64,000 nucleotides of DNA. It comes from Oligoflexia bacterium (GTDB lineage: Bacteria; Bdellovibrionota; UBA1018; CAIMNF01). Below, piece after piece: positions 9,886 to 20,845 of this stretch; position 1 is the first letter of the stretch, and every line of letters starts with the position of its first letter. Below the pieces are notes generated by a model. It was given only the letters and a program-made list of their open reading frames with translations. It had not been told where the DNA came from and did no database searches. Location of the stretch: assembly GCA_903831745.1 (NCBI GenBank), contig CAIKYX010000261.1, positions 1-64,000 of the forward strand, given 5' to 3'. The position numbers were made by a program, and so were the translations under genes.

Positions 9886-10668
9886 CTAATGAACTTGCGA
9901 CTCTTCTCGGACGGCAAGTTGAACATACTCATCCAGATGACCAAAAATTCGAGCTACCGCTTGAGCACTATACGCATTCATATGGGTTTCGAGATAATTC
10001 AATTCGGAATTGATCACTTCGGTGGCCTTCAGAAGTTGATACCTGGTTTTTAGTGAAGAAACTTTCGAAGAGACCACGAGCAGTTCTTCTTTAGCCGATA
10101 TCAAATGACTTTTGACATCACTTCGCCACCACCTGCCACCCTGGGCGGCCTCTGAACCGACGCTTTCAATCTGGGTGACGAGATCATAAAGAAGTTTCAT
10201 TCTGGCAAATGGCGAAAGTTCGGTGTTGATGATTACACTTTGCATGGCCGCAAGCTCTGCCTGAATTGCGTTTTCGATTGCAATCTGAAGCTTCGAGAAT
10301 AGGTTCACTACCGCAACCGAGCCATAAGCACTATTCTGATTCGAACTTTGAAGTTCTTTATTCAGCATCTCTAGCGCTCGATTCAACTCTTTTTCGGCAA
10401 ATTGAACCGACACCGTCTTGGATGCGGATACCAGAAAAACTTTCAAATCGGTGAGCTTGGTTCTTAACGCCGACGAACGCCAGGATGATCCGCCTTCTGC
10501 CAGTCGAATTACGCCTTCGATTTTTGCCGATGGCGTAAAAACCACCACCATCTTTTGAGAAGAAGCTGCATTGCAAAACTCAGCGATATTATCTGCACGA
10601 ACAGACAAACCAAACAAGAGCACGCCTAGCACGCCAATCAACATCGAAAGTTTCATTTGAAACGACAA
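9886..10668 (-). CDS. Secreted hypothetical protein
   Basis: Signal peptide MSFQMKLSMLIGVLGVLLFGLSVRADN; long ORF, no recognised domain. Confidence 0.7.
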   Translation of the reverse strand: MSFQMKLSMLIGVLGVLLFGLSVRADNIAEFCNAASSQKMVVVFTPSAKIEGVIRLAEGGSSWRSSALRTKLTDLKVFLVSASKTVSVQFAEKELNRALEMLNKELQSSNQNSAYGSVAVVNLFSKLQIAIENAIQAELAAMQSVIINTELSPFARMKLLYDLVTQIESVGSEAAQGGRWWRSDVKSHLISAKEELLVVSSKVSSLKTRYQLLKATEVINSELNYLETHMNAYSAQAVARIFGHLDEYVQLAVREESQVH

Positions 10669-10722
10669 TGGCAGACCGAATAATTTTAGTCAATAAAGCG
10701 GCCAAAATACAGCCTTTTTCGT

Positions 10723-11730
10723 TTAGAACAGTACCTGCACTCCAAGTGACTGCCGATCCACCACATAGTTGTTCAAATATTCGATCGAAAATTTCGGCGT
10801 GACTAGGAATTCGGCACCATAATGATATTCCAAATGATGGATCTGATAAACATCATCATAACTGCGGATTGCACCACTGAACATGAATCTTCCCACCGTG
10901 CTCGAAAGAGTCACAAACGCTGCATAACGACTTGTATGGCCCGTGGATTGGTAATGATAGCTTCCTGTGGTTTGTTGTACTGAACTATAGGTGGGTACCG
11001 TCTGATATTGAATGACCACACCCTCGACTTGAAAGATCGGAGTTTTTAAACCGAGAGTCACCGTACTATAGGTTACTTTTGGCGAACTCCCATAGGCGGG
11101 ATCAGTAGTGTAACTATATCCCGCTGAAAACTTCCAGACTTCGAAACCAATTCCAAACCCCGGAGTGAAGCCGCCCGTGTTTTTATTATATTTCATCATC
11201 ACGCCTAGCGAACTGGCGAGATCAAAGATCGACCTGAGCTTATCCTTGAAAAAGCTTGAAAGATCGACAGCAGAACCCAAATTCAGGGTTGGAAAAAGCG
11301 AACGATCGAAGGCGTTCGCGCCGGATTGTGTTGCCCCAGCAACACTCGAAGTCGAAGCACTGCCTGGGGTTTGAAACACGCTGCTTCCGTAAAAAGTTTC
11401 ATCGCTATTGGTCGTAAGGGCGGTACCCACATGACCGAATCCCTTAATGAATGCAAATGAACTCTTACGATCGGTTCCGTTCAGGCTACCAATGTATTCG
11501 ACCCCAAGCGGTACCTTGCCTGTCGGAATGGCGGCCGGATTCAGGTTAAACGCGTCACCTATCGAGGAATAGGCTCCACCGATCTTCGATTTCAGCTTTC
11601 CTTCTGATGTACAGTATTCCGAAAACCATGTGGGAAGGGGCGCCGAGTTTTTATACTCTTCACAAAGATCTTTGGCTTGAGCATACGGAAAGCAAATAAA
11701 CAGAAGGGCCAAACTCATCCACGGGCGCAT
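10723..11730 (-). CDS. Predicted outer-membrane/secreted beta-rich protein
   Basis: Signal peptide MRPWMSLALLFICFPYAQA; alternating aromatic/glycine beta-strand-like C-terminus ending in ...VQVLF (terminal aromatic). Confidence 0.7.
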   Translation of the reverse strand: MRPWMSLALLFICFPYAQAKDLCEEYKNSAPLPTWFSEYCTSEGKLKSKIGGAYSSIGDAFNLNPAAIPTGKVPLGVEYIGSLNGTDRKSSFAFIKGFGHVGTALTTNSDETFYGSSVFQTPGSASTSSVAGATQSGANAFDRSLFPTLNLGSAVDLSSFFKDKLRSIFDLASSLGVMMKYNKNTGGFTPGFGIGFEVWKFSAGYSYTTDPAYGSSPKVTYSTVTLGLKTPIFQVEGVVIQYQTVPTYSSVQQTTGSYHYQSTGHTSRYAAFVTLSSTVGRFMFSGAIRSYDDVYQIHHLEYHYGAEFLVTPKFSIEYLNNYVVDRQSLGVQVLF

Positions 11731-11802
11731 TTAATAAATTTAAACCAGGCTAACTATTCCGGGCACTCGGTATTTCTTGCCTGCCTTAAAAACGAGGCGA
11801 TT

Positions 11803-11831
11803 TTGACATTTCAGCACCCAAGCCCTATACT
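11803..11831 (+). promoter_or_regulatory. Sigma70-type promoter for queF
   Basis: TTGACA (11803-11808), 17-bp spacer, TATACT (11826-11831). Confidence 0.75.
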
Positions 11832-11860
11832 TACACACAATTAATAGATGAAGGGGCCCC

Positions 11861-12376
11861 ATGAAAAAGAAGAAATCAAAATCAAAAAACGATCTCGCCG
11901 GCATCTCCCTGCTCGGAAATGGTGCGACCGAATATCCAGAGACTTATGCCCCCGAAATACTTGAAGCATTCGAAAACAAAAACCCCGATCAGGACGCTTG
12001 GACCAGCTTTATCTGCACAGAATTTACATCACTTTGCCCAAAAACCGGGCAACCTGATTTTGCGAAAATCTTTATCAATTATATTGCCGACAAAAAGATG
12101 GTCGAATCCAAATCGCTTAAGATTTATCTCTTCAGCTTTCGAAACCACGGCGACTTTCACGAAGACTGCGTTCAGAAGATCTGCAAAGACCTCTTTAAAC
12201 TCATGAAGCCAAAATATATCGAAGTAATCGGTGAATTCACACCTCGCGGTGGCATCGCCATTTTTCCGTACGTAGCCATGTCGAATGGACAAAAGAAATA
12301 CGATGCCATCAAAGATCAGCGCGAAATGAATTACTCGCCCGGAAAATACGGAATGGACCTGGCAAAATTATACTAA
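11861..12376 (+). CDS. queF: NADPH-dependent 7-cyano-7-deazaguanine reductase QueF
   Basis: [15 protein letters not shown] catalytic Cys motif, [29 protein letters not shown]. Confidence 0.92.
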   Translation: MKKKKSKSKNDLAGISLLGNGATEYPETYAPEILEAFENKNPDQDAWTSFICTEFTSLCPKTGQPDFAKIFINYIADKKMVESKSLKIYLFSFRNHGDFHEDCVQKICKDLFKLMKPKYIEVIGEFTPRGGIAIFPYVAMSNGQKKYDAIKDQREMNYSPGKYGMDLAKLY

Positions 12377-13458
12377 TGGACCTTGATTTCCTTGATCTTG
12401 TCCCAACGAATTTGATCACCACAGAGCGTACCGAACTTAACATGAGTTGGAACGAGCCCCGCCTGGGATTGAGAAATCGTCATCACCACATGGGTACCAG
12501 GCGAACAACCATTCTTTGAATTCATCTGCACATTCGAATTTACAGCCGATAAGTCGGCCATAATAAAGTGGCCACTATTCGGATCGCTTAAGAGATAAAG
12601 CGCATGATCATCTGAAGCGAACTTACTGATCACTGGGGTACTTTCACTTACCGAGCCCCCGAATAAACTCATTGAATAATACTTAAGCGGCAAATCCGGT
12701 TTGGGTTGCGAGCCCAGCGCGCCGACCATTACATTTTTCTCGTAGCTGGTAAGCGTATTGAATAACACGGTTCTGAATTTTGATTTAAATTCGCCGCCAG
12801 ATGAGAGTTTACTGGCAACTTTTTCGGCGCTTTCGATAAAGGGACTTTTCGTAAACACGAAATCTCGATCCGGCGCAAGCTTATGGCACGCATGACAAGT
12901 CACTGCAATTTGGTGATCCTCGGAAGATTCAGGTGGAGTGCCGATCGAAAGCACCACGGCGTATCCCCATCCATCGGTATCGGGATAGCGCTTGGCGTTT
13001 TTTTCCATGATTTGCATGCGGCCAAATGAATTGGGCTCGAGACTGACCGGAAACTCCGGGTCAGCCTGGGTATGAAACCCGAGTTTCGCAAAAATCGCAC
13101 CATCTGGGTATTTACTTGCTCCACTTGCCATGGCTTTAACAGCAATGTCATTTGCGTAGACAAAACGCTGCTCGCCATTATCCGTACGATAACGAACGTT
13201 CAAAAGTTTCCATTTCGTCCAAAACTGATCGGATTTCGAAATCTTCATTCCGTCCCGGTCGCGAATATCTTTTAGACTTGGAATCGGAAAGTGCGGCACC
13301 ACTTGCTTTAGAGGTGCAGGGGTCGGTGCGCTATTGGCTGCGTTTTCAGCAACCTCTTGTTGATGGCGCTTGTACCAAAGGGGGGCGCCCACCAACACAA
13401 CGACAATGAGCAGTACTGCTGATTGTTTCGAAAAAATCCACTGTTTGGTGGTGATCAT
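12373..13458 (-). CDS. Exported c-type cytochrome, cytochrome P460-like, with C-terminal extension
   Basis: N-terminal TM/signal; single CxxCH (TCHACH) followed by [29 protein letters not shown] as in the P460 family. Confidence 0.72.
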   Translation of the reverse strand: MITTKQWIFSKQSAVLLIVVVLVGAPLWYKRHQQEVAENAANSAPTPAPLKQVVPHFPIPSLKDIRDRDGMKISKSDQFWTKWKLLNVRYRTDNGEQRFVYANDIAVKAMASGASKYPDGAIFAKLGFHTQADPEFPVSLEPNSFGRMQIMEKNAKRYPDTDGWGYAVVLSIGTPPESSEDHQIAVTCHACHKLAPDRDFVFTKSPFIESAEKVASKLSSGGEFKSKFRTVLFNTLTSYEKNVMVGALGSQPKPDLPLKYYSMSLFGGSVSESTPVISKFASDDHALYLLSDPNSGHFIMADLSAVNSNVQMNSKNGCSPGTHVVMTISQSQAGLVPTHVKFGTLCGDQIRWDKIKEIKVH

Positions 13459-13498
13459 ACAAACAGTGTACCGCGAAACCAGCGACTGAAAACCCTTT

Positions 13499-14890
13499 TT
13501 AGACCATATTTTCGGGACGGACCCACTGATCGAACTGCTCGGCCGTCAAAAGCTTGAGATCGAGCGCCGCCTGCTTAAGGGTTGTTCCTTCCTTGTGGGC
13601 TTTTTTGGCGATCTTCGCCGCATTATCGTATCCAATATGCGGATTCAGCGCCGTAACCAGCATCAAGGACTCATTCAGGTGTTCCTGAATCTTCGAAAGA
13701 TTAGGTTCGATTCCGACAGCGCAAAATTCATTGAAATTATTCATGCCGTCCGAAAGTAATCGAACAGACTGAAGAAAATTATGAATCATGAGCGGCTTAT
13801 ACACATTGAGCTCGAAATTTCCGGAAGCACCGCCCAAATTAATCGCCACATCATTGCCCATGATCTGCGCACAAAGCATAGTCATCGCTTCACACTGAGT
13901 GGGATTTACCTTACCCGGCATGATTGACGAACCCGGCTCGTTTTCAGGAATGGTAATCTCACCGAAACCACATCTTGGGCCAGACGCCAGCCACCGAATG
14001 TCATTTGCGATCTTGAACAATGAGGCTGCAATACCCTTAAGTACGCCATGCATGTGCACGAGAGCATCATTTGCGGCGAGTGCCTCGAATTTATTGGGTG
14101 CACTGACAAACTTAAGTTGGGTTTCGCTCGCAATGCGGGCTGCAACTTTTTCGCCAAAACCAGGCTTTGCATTCAGGCCTGTACCCACAGCCGTGCCGCC
14201 CAAGGCAAGTTCATGCAAGTGAGGCAGTGCCGAATCGATATGTTTCAGCGAATGCTCGAGTTGCGCGACATATCCTGAAAACTCTTGTCCGAGCGTCAGT
14301 GGGGTTGCATCCATCAAATGCGTTCGTCCGATCTTTACGATTTTAGCGAATGACTTTGCTTTAGCATCCAAGGTGCCTTTTAAAGTTTTTACTGCAGGAA
14401 TCAGGTTTTTTACCACCGCTTGGGCCGCAGCAATGCTCATGGCCGTCGGAAACACATCGTTTGAACTTTGCCCACGGTTGACATCATCATTCGGATGAAC
14501 TCGTCTCGCCTCGCCCCGTTCGCCCCCCATGATCTCGCTTGCACGGTTTGCAAGGACCTCGTTGACGTTCATATTGGTTTGGGTACCGCTACCGGTCTGC
14601 CAAATCGAAAGCGGAAATTCATTCGGGTGTTTGCCAGCCAGGACTTCGTCAGCGGCACTGACAATGGCATTCATTTTAGTGGGCTCGAGACCTGCAATCT
14701 CGGCATTGACCTGGGCTGCGGCTTTTTTCACCAGAGCCAGCGAGTGAATTAAAAGCGTAGGCATTTTCTCGGTCGAAATAGAAAAGTGATGAAGGGATCG
14801 TTGAGTTTGGGCACCCCAAAGCTGATGACTTGGAACTTCAATAGGGCCAAAGGTATCTTTTTCAATACGTGTAGGAGTTGAATGTTTCAT
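13499..14890 (-). CDS. fumC: Class II fumarate hydratase
   Basis: Signature [36 protein letters not shown]. Start set at internal Met (14890). Confidence 0.95.
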   Translation of the reverse strand: MKHSTPTRIEKDTFGPIEVPSHQLWGAQTQRSLHHFSISTEKMPTLLIHSLALVKKAAAQVNAEIAGLEPTKMNAIVSAADEVLAGKHPNEFPLSIWQTGSGTQTNMNVNEVLANRASEIMGGERGEARRVHPNDDVNRGQSSNDVFPTAMSIAAAQAVVKNLIPAVKTLKGTLDAKAKSFAKIVKIGRTHLMDATPLTLGQEFSGYVAQLEHSLKHIDSALPHLHELALGGTAVGTGLNAKPGFGEKVAARIASETQLKFVSAPNKFEALAANDALVHMHGVLKGIAASLFKIANDIRWLASGPRCGFGEITIPENEPGSSIMPGKVNPTQCEAMTMLCAQIMGNDVAINLGGASGNFELNVYKPLMIHNFLQSVRLLSDGMNNFNEFCAVGIEPNLSKIQEHLNESLMLVTALNPHIGYDNAAKIAKKAHKEGTTLKQAALDLKLLTAEQFDQWVRPENMV

Positions 14891-14936
14891 AGACTTATTT
14901 TTTCGCACAGCTTGCGAAGAGTGGCGAGCCTAAAAA

Positions 14937-15158
14937 TCAGCTTAAAAGATTTGAACTGTAGAAATAAGCCGCGGCTTCGCCCCGCGCGCGATTGGACAGG
15001 TGCATCACTGCGGCCTTTTCTGCGGGATCCCATTCGACAGTAATGGTTTCAGGCTTACCGATTTTAAGCGAAGACGAAGCAGCCTTTTCGGTAGAATTCT
15101 TAGTTCCATCGTGTTCGAACGACTCTTGTTTTCCAAAATTGGCAAAATATGTACTCAT
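14937..15158 (-). CDS. Small hypothetical protein (~73 aa)
   Basis: MSTYFANFGKQESFEHDGTKNSTEK...; start at 15158 chosen because the longer ORF would run into the neighbouring C39-like gene. Confidence 0.5.
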   Translation of the reverse strand: MSTYFANFGKQESFEHDGTKNSTEKAASSSLKIGKPETITVEWDPAEKAAVMHLSNRARGEAAAYFYSSNLLS

Positions 15159-15246
15159 AGCTGAACCTCGAGAAACCATTGTTCTCCGGCCCGACTCTAT
15201 CACACAGGTATTATTTAAACAAATAATATTCAATATTGAAGAATGC

Positions 15247-16161
15247 TCAACGAGTTTCGTTGGCGTTAAACAAAAACAGGTTCTTGACGAAGCCTCGGGT
15301 GTCGATTCCTTTAAAACCAAAACCATCGAGCACATAGTTTTGATTTTGCGGATAAATCACCCCAGGTTTATGGGGTATTTTCATCATCGTCACATTATCC
15401 CAGCGGGCATTGGGCGCCCGGGATGAATAGTCTACATTCGGATTCACAATCTTAAGAAGGATGTGGTCGTCGCCCCAGCTCGTATCATAATCGTATCCCA
15501 CCACCCACACATAGTGACCGGTCGAGTAGACCCATGACTTGTGGTTGGCATCATACTTATAATAATCGGCATGAAGAAACACGCCGGTTCCCCAGTAAAT
15601 ATTCGAACGAATATCCTGAATGGTAATCGGTCGATTGAAGTTTCTAAGCGGTTGCCCCGGTGGTGCATCCACAGCGGACGGACCTACGACATAGGCGAAC
15701 GGGTTTTGAATTCCTGATGATGCAAGATAGGCCTTTAAACAGGCCTCGGCATCTACAACCAACGTGCCCGTCTCTGCATTTGTTTTGCACTCTTTTGCAA
15801 ATTCGCGAACCTGAAGCGTATAATCACCATTCAGAGGGTCTTCAACCAGTGGAAGATTGAAATTGGGATCAGGACTCCAGAGTCGATAATAGGCCATTGC
15901 ATTGGCCATCGTGGTAGGCCAACACAGAGAGCTGTTTCCTTTGGTTCCGAATAAATCGCTGAGTTTTGAATCGCCTTGGTAAACCGCGAAGCCAGGCGCA
16001 ATCATTTTTGATTCCGAAAAAAGATCTTCGCCAGTAGTCGTCGGCCAAAGTACTGGAATTTGGGATTCGTCAGGAGTAGGTGATGGATCGGGAGCCGCAA
16101 AAGCAGCGTGAGAGGCTAAAATCATTCCCATCAGAAACGGTATTTTTTGAAAAACACTCAT
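15247..16161 (-). CDS. Secreted C39-like papain-fold cysteine peptidase candidate
   Basis: Signal peptide MSVFQKIPFLMGMILASHAAFA; NSSLCWPTTMANAMAYY (candidate Cys) and GHYVWVVGYDYD (candidate His). Confidence 0.65.
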   Translation of the reverse strand: MSVFQKIPFLMGMILASHAAFAAPDPSPTPDESQIPVLWPTTTGEDLFSESKMIAPGFAVYQGDSKLSDLFGTKGNSSLCWPTTMANAMAYYRLWSPDPNFNLPLVEDPLNGDYTLQVREFAKECKTNAETGTLVVDAEACLKAYLASSGIQNPFAYVVGPSAVDAPPGQPLRNFNRPITIQDIRSNIYWGTGVFLHADYYKYDANHKSWVYSTGHYVWVVGYDYDTSWGDDHILLKIVNPNVDYSSRAPNARWDNVTMMKIPHKPGVIYPQNQNYVLDGFGFKGIDTRGFVKNLFLFNANETR

Positions 16162-16453
16162 GAAGGACTCCCTTTCATCAAACGCAGGATTACGCACCCG
16201 AGCTTGATTAAATAAGGCTTGTATAACGCCCTTCAGCTCTAGTCAACTAAAAGGGTGTAAGATTGTCCCACTCAAAAAGTCTTTAAAATCAACGCCTCAG
16301 AATACCCGGCGTTTGCGCTTCTTTCGAAATGAGAATCAAAGCGTCAAGTGGCTGGCAGGCCCGCACCATCAAAGAACCAACACTGGAAGCGCCCATCAAT
16401 TTGTAGGAAAATTTAATTTGTACTCGAAAGAGAGTAATCAAAAGGAGATCAGC

Positions 16454-16750
16454 ATGAGTAAGAAAAAAGGAAAGTTCGATTTAGGCCGCTTAGTACACGA
16501 TGGTGCAATCAAGGATGGCGAAAAGTTTTATTTCGTCAGCAATCCTACCCAGTGGTTCGCTGTAGCAAAACAGCCGAATGGTGAGTTTAAAATTGCTACT
16601 CCTGAAGGAACGTCGACCGTTCATGCTTACGCAACCAAATGCCTGGGAGCCGAGCCACCCGAACACGCATCCCGTTGGTTCAGAAATGATCACGGCAAGA
16701 CCCTTTATGAAATCTGGCACGCCGGTGAAGAAGACCAGTACGCTGCCTGA
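16454..16750 (+). CDS. Small hypothetical protein (98 aa)
   Basis: AAGGAG RBS 6 nt before ATG 16454; MSKKKGKFDLGRLVHDGAIKDGEKFYFV... Confidence 0.6.
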   Translation: MSKKKGKFDLGRLVHDGAIKDGEKFYFVSNPTQWFAVAKQPNGEFKIATPEGTSTVHAYATKCLGAEPPEHASRWFRNDHGKTLYEIWHAGEEDQYAA

Positions 16751-16771
16751 TCTACATTTTTAGCCAGTTAT

Positions 16772-17812
16772 CTAGACTATTGCTTTAGCCGGATAACCCA
16801 TGTGGGAATACGCGAGGGGGGTTGCAATCCTCCCTCGCGGAGTTCTTTGTAAAAACCCCTCTTGAACCAAGAACGGTTCATAAACTTCTTCGAGCGTATC
16901 CCGCTCTTCCGATAACACGCTTGAAAGCGTTTCGATGCCCACCGGGCCGCCATCAAACTTATCAATCATTGCAGTCAGCAGCTTTCGATCCATCGAATCG
17001 AGGCCTCTCGCGTCGATTTCAAAAAGATTCAGCGCTTCGTTCGCGGTTTTTCGATCAATGCTAAAACCAGTAACAGTCTTGAATTTAACCTGTGCATAAT
17101 CGCGCACTCGACGGATCAAGCGATTTGCAATTCGGGGCGTACCACGGGCACGCGCTGCAATTTCAAGCGCTCCTTCATCATCAATTTCGATCGATAACAA
17201 AAGTGCAGAACGAGTAACGATTCGAGCAAGCTCATTGACAGGATAAAAGTCGAGTCGCATTTCGACGCCGAAGCGGCCTCGAAGCGGGCTCGACAAAAGT
17301 CCGGTACGCGTGGTTGCTCCGACCAAGGTAAATCTAGGCAGATCAATACGAATGGTTCGGGCACCCGGCCCCTGACCGATGATCAAATCCAGTTTGAAAT
17401 CTTCCATTGCGCCGTAAAGCACTTCTTCGATGGCCATGTGTAATCGGTGAATCTCATCGATGAACAGCACATCGCCCGGCTGAAGATTGGTCAGTACCGC
17501 CGCAAGGTCGCCCTTTTTTTCGACAGTTGGTCCGGTAACAATATGAATTTGTGTTCCCATTTCGCGGGCGATGATTTGGGCTAGAGTTGTTTTTCCGAGC
17601 CCCGGAGGACCCGCGAGCAACACATGATCGAGTGAATCTCCGCGTTGGCACGCAGCCTTGATGAAGAGTGAAATCTTTTCGCGAACTGAATCCTGACCCA
17701 CATATTCATCCAGATTCTGGGGGCGAAGTGTTTGCTCGACCTTGATTTCTCCACCATCGACTGTGGTGTTTTCGTTGATGGTTCGCGATACCAGTCGTTC
17801 TTGCTCGTTCAT
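16772..17812 (-). CDS. ruvB: Holliday junction branch migration helicase RuvB
   Basis: [42 protein letters not shown]. Confidence 0.97.
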   Translation of the reverse strand: MNEQERLVSRTINENTTVDGGEIKVEQTLRPQNLDEYVGQDSVREKISLFIKAACQRGDSLDHVLLAGPPGLGKTTLAQIIAREMGTQIHIVTGPTVEKKGDLAAVLTNLQPGDVLFIDEIHRLHMAIEEVLYGAMEDFKLDLIIGQGPGARTIRIDLPRFTLVGATTRTGLLSSPLRGRFGVEMRLDFYPVNELARIVTRSALLLSIEIDDEGALEIAARARGTPRIANRLIRRVRDYAQVKFKTVTGFSIDRKTANEALNLFEIDARGLDSMDRKLLTAMIDKFDGGPVGIETLSSVLSEERDTLEEVYEPFLVQEGFLQRTPRGRIATPLAYSHMGYPAKAIV

Positions 17813-18466
17813 CTAGTATCCCACCTGAAGTGCTTGTTTGATCACATCTTCGACTTGGCGAAGGCCCGTGTTTTTCTTCAATGCCGATTCGATCATCATT
17901 TTGGCCTGCGCCTCTTTGTAACCCAGACCCTGAAGCGCAAGATATGCCTCGATAAAAAGTTTTTCGGAGCTACCGACTCTGATCTCGGAGTTTTTACTTC
18001 CCGGAAGATCGAGCGAAGTTTGATTTCGAAGAATTCCAGCCTCGACCTTCTTGGCGATCGTGTCCTTCAGTTCGAGAATCATTCGCTCGGCCGTTTTCTT
18101 ACCCACACCCGAGATGGCCGTAAGGCCTTCTTTATCCTGGTTCAGGATCATGCTCATCAGTGAGTTTTCATCCGCATGAGAAAGAAGCCCCAGCGCCATT
18201 TTTGGACCCACTCCAGAAACACTGAGTAGGGTCATGAAAAAATTCTTTTCGTTCTTGCTGATGAAGCCATAGAGATCGAACGCATCTTCGCGAACATGCG
18301 TATAGAGATAGGCTTCGGCGCGGTGACCAGGAACGTAGGCCTCGTAGCGAGGATGATCGGGGGTCTTAACCTGATAGCCGACCCAACCTTGTTCATCACT
18401 TCCGACGGTGAGGATCATTTCGCCATTTTGTCGTTCTTTAACGGTTCCGGATAAATAGGAAAGCAT
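17813..18466 (-). CDS. ruvA: Holliday junction branch migration protein RuvA
   Basis: LLSVSGVGPKMALGLLS and ISGVGKKTAERMILELKD (HhH motifs); immediately upstream of ruvB. Confidence 0.96.
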   Translation of the reverse strand: MLSYLSGTVKERQNGEMILTVGSDEQGWVGYQVKTPDHPRYEAYVPGHRAEAYLYTHVREDAFDLYGFISKNEKNFFMTLLSVSGVGPKMALGLLSHADENSLMSMILNQDKEGLTAISGVGKKTAERMILELKDTIAKKVEAGILRNQTSLDLPGSKNSEIRVGSSEKLFIEAYLALQGLGYKEAQAKMMIESALKKNTGLRQVEDVIKQALQVGY

Positions 18467-18518
18467 GAAAAACCCCTCTCAACTGTTGTTTCAATCATGG
18501 CCTGAAACGGAACGGTTT

Positions 18519-19109
18519 TCAAGGTTTGAGGCGTTCGCCCAAGCTTTTCAAAGAAGAACTCTTTTTGGTTTTTTTCGTCAGGCCAGATGCAGTAGGGGAG
18601 AGCCCTTTTCGAAGTGAAAGTGCATGTGCCACGCCCAAAGCTAAAGCATCGGACGCATCCAAAGTTGCAAAATTCTGAACCCCAAGCATCATTTGAAGCA
18701 TTTTAGCAACCTGCTCCTTGTCTGCTCGACCGTGGCCCGTAATGATGCTTTTAATTTCAGTGACACTGTACTCGTAAATTTCGAGATCATGAAGCGCGCC
18801 CGTGAGCAGCACCACGCCTCTCGCCTGGCCGAGTTTAAGCGCCGAAATCGCATTCTTGGCAAAGAAAACTTTTTCGACCGCCATGACCTGAGGTCGGTGT
18901 TTTTGTATGACTTCTGTCAGCTTTTCGTAGATTTCCTTAAGCCTCGAAGGGGTTGTTTCGTCGACGGGAATTTTTTCGTATTCCTTATGAAAAAGACGAA
19001 TTGTTCCATGCTCGAGGACGCGGATCTGGTTTCCTGTCTTTTCGACACAGCCAAAACCAAGAAGTCTCGAGCCCGGATCGATTCCGAGGATCTTAAGCGG
19101 TGGTTGCAT
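18519..19109 (-). CDS. ruvC: Crossover junction endodeoxyribonuclease RuvC
   Basis: ILGIDPGSRLLGFG, MAVEKVFFAKNAISALKLGQARGV, DASDALALGVAHA. Confidence 0.96.
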   Translation of the reverse strand: MQPPLKILGIDPGSRLLGFGCVEKTGNQIRVLEHGTIRLFHKEYEKIPVDETTPSRLKEIYEKLTEVIQKHRPQVMAVEKVFFAKNAISALKLGQARGVVLLTGALHDLEIYEYSVTEIKSIITGHGRADKEQVAKMLQMMLGVQNFATLDASDALALGVAHALSLRKGLSPTASGLTKKTKKSSSLKSLGERLKP

Positions 19110-20361
19110 GAACGCTAAAGTGGTCGAAGGCCAGTTTGTTCAGCATTTCAGTTTTTTCAGGATTACCTAGAATTCCGAATTCCTTGCCCACTTTGGCAAG
19201 ATGTTCGAGCGCGTAATCAAGATCGTCTTTGGTATGTGACGCCATGTAACTGGTGCGAATCAATGCACACCCTTCCGGCACTGCGGGGCGAACAACCGGA
19301 GTCGTAAATACGCCCTCTTCACAAAGTTTTTGAGTGATTGCAAACGCTGTCGCATCATCACCAATCAAAAGAGGAATGATCGGAGTCTTGCTGTTCAGGG
19401 TGTTGTAACCCATTTCGCGAAGCCCTTTGCTCACATACTCTGAATTTTTACGAAGGTTTTGAATATGCTCGGGCTCGGTCTCCATAATGTCGAGACACTT
19501 CAGCGCCGTTGCAGCCGCAGAAGGAGCCATGGCGGCAGAAAACATGAAAGGGCGGGCACGGTGCTTGATGTAGTGAACTACATCCGCTGTACCGGCAATA
19601 AATCCGCCCATGGAGGCAAACGATTTAGAGAATGTTCCCATGACGAGATCTACGTCTTGGTTAACGCCGAAATGGTGACCGGTTCCTTGTCCGAGTTCAC
19701 CTAGAACACCCAAACCATGGGCATCATCGACATAAACTTTACAATTGTAGCGTTTTGCAATTTCGATAATTTTTGGAAGATTGAGGATATCGCCCGACAT
19801 CGAGAACACGCCGTCCGCGATAATCATTGCGCCTTCATATTTCTGGCGGGTATTTTTAAGGATTCGCTCGAGGTCTTCCATGTCGTTGTGTCTGAAACGA
19901 AGCGTATCGCCCAGAGCAACTTGAGTTCCTTCGACGATCGACGCATGATTTTCGCGATCGCTATAAATGACATCACTTCGGCCGATCAAACAGCCCAAGG
20001 TTCCTTGGTTTACAAAAAAACCGGTAGAAAAACAAAGAGCCGCTTCCTTACCTACGAACTTGGCCAAACGAGCTTCGAGCTCTTCATGCAAATCGAGATT
20101 TCCATTTAAAAAGCGTGATCCGGTACAGCCGGTACCGTATTTAGAGATCGCGGCTTGTGCCGCTTCCATCACCCGTGGGTCGTGGGTCAGACCTAGATAG
20201 TTATTAGAGCCGATCATGACCTGGCGTTTGCCGCCGGTGACTACGTTATTACCGGTCGATCCGGTAATCGGTCTGAAATAAGGGTATAGGCCCATGGCCT
20301 GAAGACGCTTGGCATCCTCAAATCGATAACACTTTGAAAACAAATCACCATTTCCGTTCAT
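19093..20361 (-). CDS. Alpha-oxoamine synthase family PLP enzyme; resembles bacterial serine palmitoyltransferase (alternative: KBL/AONS)
   Basis: GLYPYFRPI, YGTGCTGSRFLNGNLDLHEELE, VDDAHGLGVLG, VDLVMGTFSKSFASMGGFIAG (PLP Lys), ARPFMFSAAMAPS. Confidence 0.82.
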   Translation of the reverse strand: MNGNGDLFSKCYRFEDAKRLQAMGLYPYFRPITGSTGNNVVTGGKRQVMIGSNNYLGLTHDPRVMEAAQAAISKYGTGCTGSRFLNGNLDLHEELEARLAKFVGKEAALCFSTGFFVNQGTLGCLIGRSDVIYSDRENHASIVEGTQVALGDTLRFRHNDMEDLERILKNTRQKYEGAMIIADGVFSMSGDILNLPKIIEIAKRYNCKVYVDDAHGLGVLGELGQGTGHHFGVNQDVDLVMGTFSKSFASMGGFIAGTADVVHYIKHRARPFMFSAAMAPSAAATALKCLDIMETEPEHIQNLRKNSEYVSKGLREMGYNTLNSKTPIIPLLIGDDATAFAITQKLCEEGVFTTPVVRPAVPEGCALIRTSYMASHTKDDLDYALEHLAKVGKEFGILGNPEKTEMLNKLAFDHFSVHATTA

Positions 20362-20432
20362 AAGTAAAAACTCCCCTTAATTCAATACCTTATCTCATGT
20401 ATCGGGTTTAATATCAAGGCCAAATTGGGACG

Positions 20433-20460
20433 TTGCATTATCATATTAAAATGGTATACT
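20433..20460 (+). promoter_or_regulatory. Sigma70-like promoter
   Basis: TTGCAT (20433-20438), 16 bp, TATACT (20455-20460). Confidence 0.6.
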
Positions 20461-20488
20461 ATTGTCAAGGCAGAAGAGAGATAACTCC

Positions 20489-20845
20489 TTGATTCAAAAA
20501 GTAAACAGACCCGCATTTTTAACCCTTTTACAGTGCTCAAAACAGACAGAAAGCGACTCCGGATCGAGTCCTGGCGGGGGAGATTCTTATGGTAACGGCC
20601 CGAACGACGAGTCAAAACCATCAGAAATAGCGGCCGATGCACCCCATTCGGACGAGAACGCCGAGAGCAAAAACAAGGCTCCACCCATTGCCGCTGCAGT
20701 CGAAAAGAGCGGGATGACGGAAGTGATGAAAGAATTGTTCGAAAAGAAAAAGGAAACGCCCGCTGCTCAACCCGGCCTGACGACCCAATATAGCGGAACC
20801 AACGGTACCGCAAAGGGTATGCTACTAAATAAAAAAGTGTATTAG
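20489..20845 (+). CDS. Small exported/lipoprotein-like acidic hypothetical protein
   Basis: In-frame TTG downstream of the promoter at 20433-20460; LIQKVNRPAFLTLLQCSKQTESDSGSSPGGG. Start uncertain (track start 20462 lies too near the predicted TSS). Confidence 0.45.
   Translation: MIQKVNRPAFLTLLQCSKQTESDSGSSPGGGDSYGNGPNDESKPSEIAADAPHSDENAESKNKAPPIAAAVEKSGMTEVMKELFEKKKETPAAQPGLTTQYSGTNGTAKGMLLNKKVY

Noticed and set aside
11832-11860. preQ1 riboswitch upstream of queF
   Set aside because: The leader after the strong promoter is only ~25 nt and shows no aptamer-like hairpin plus A-rich tail.
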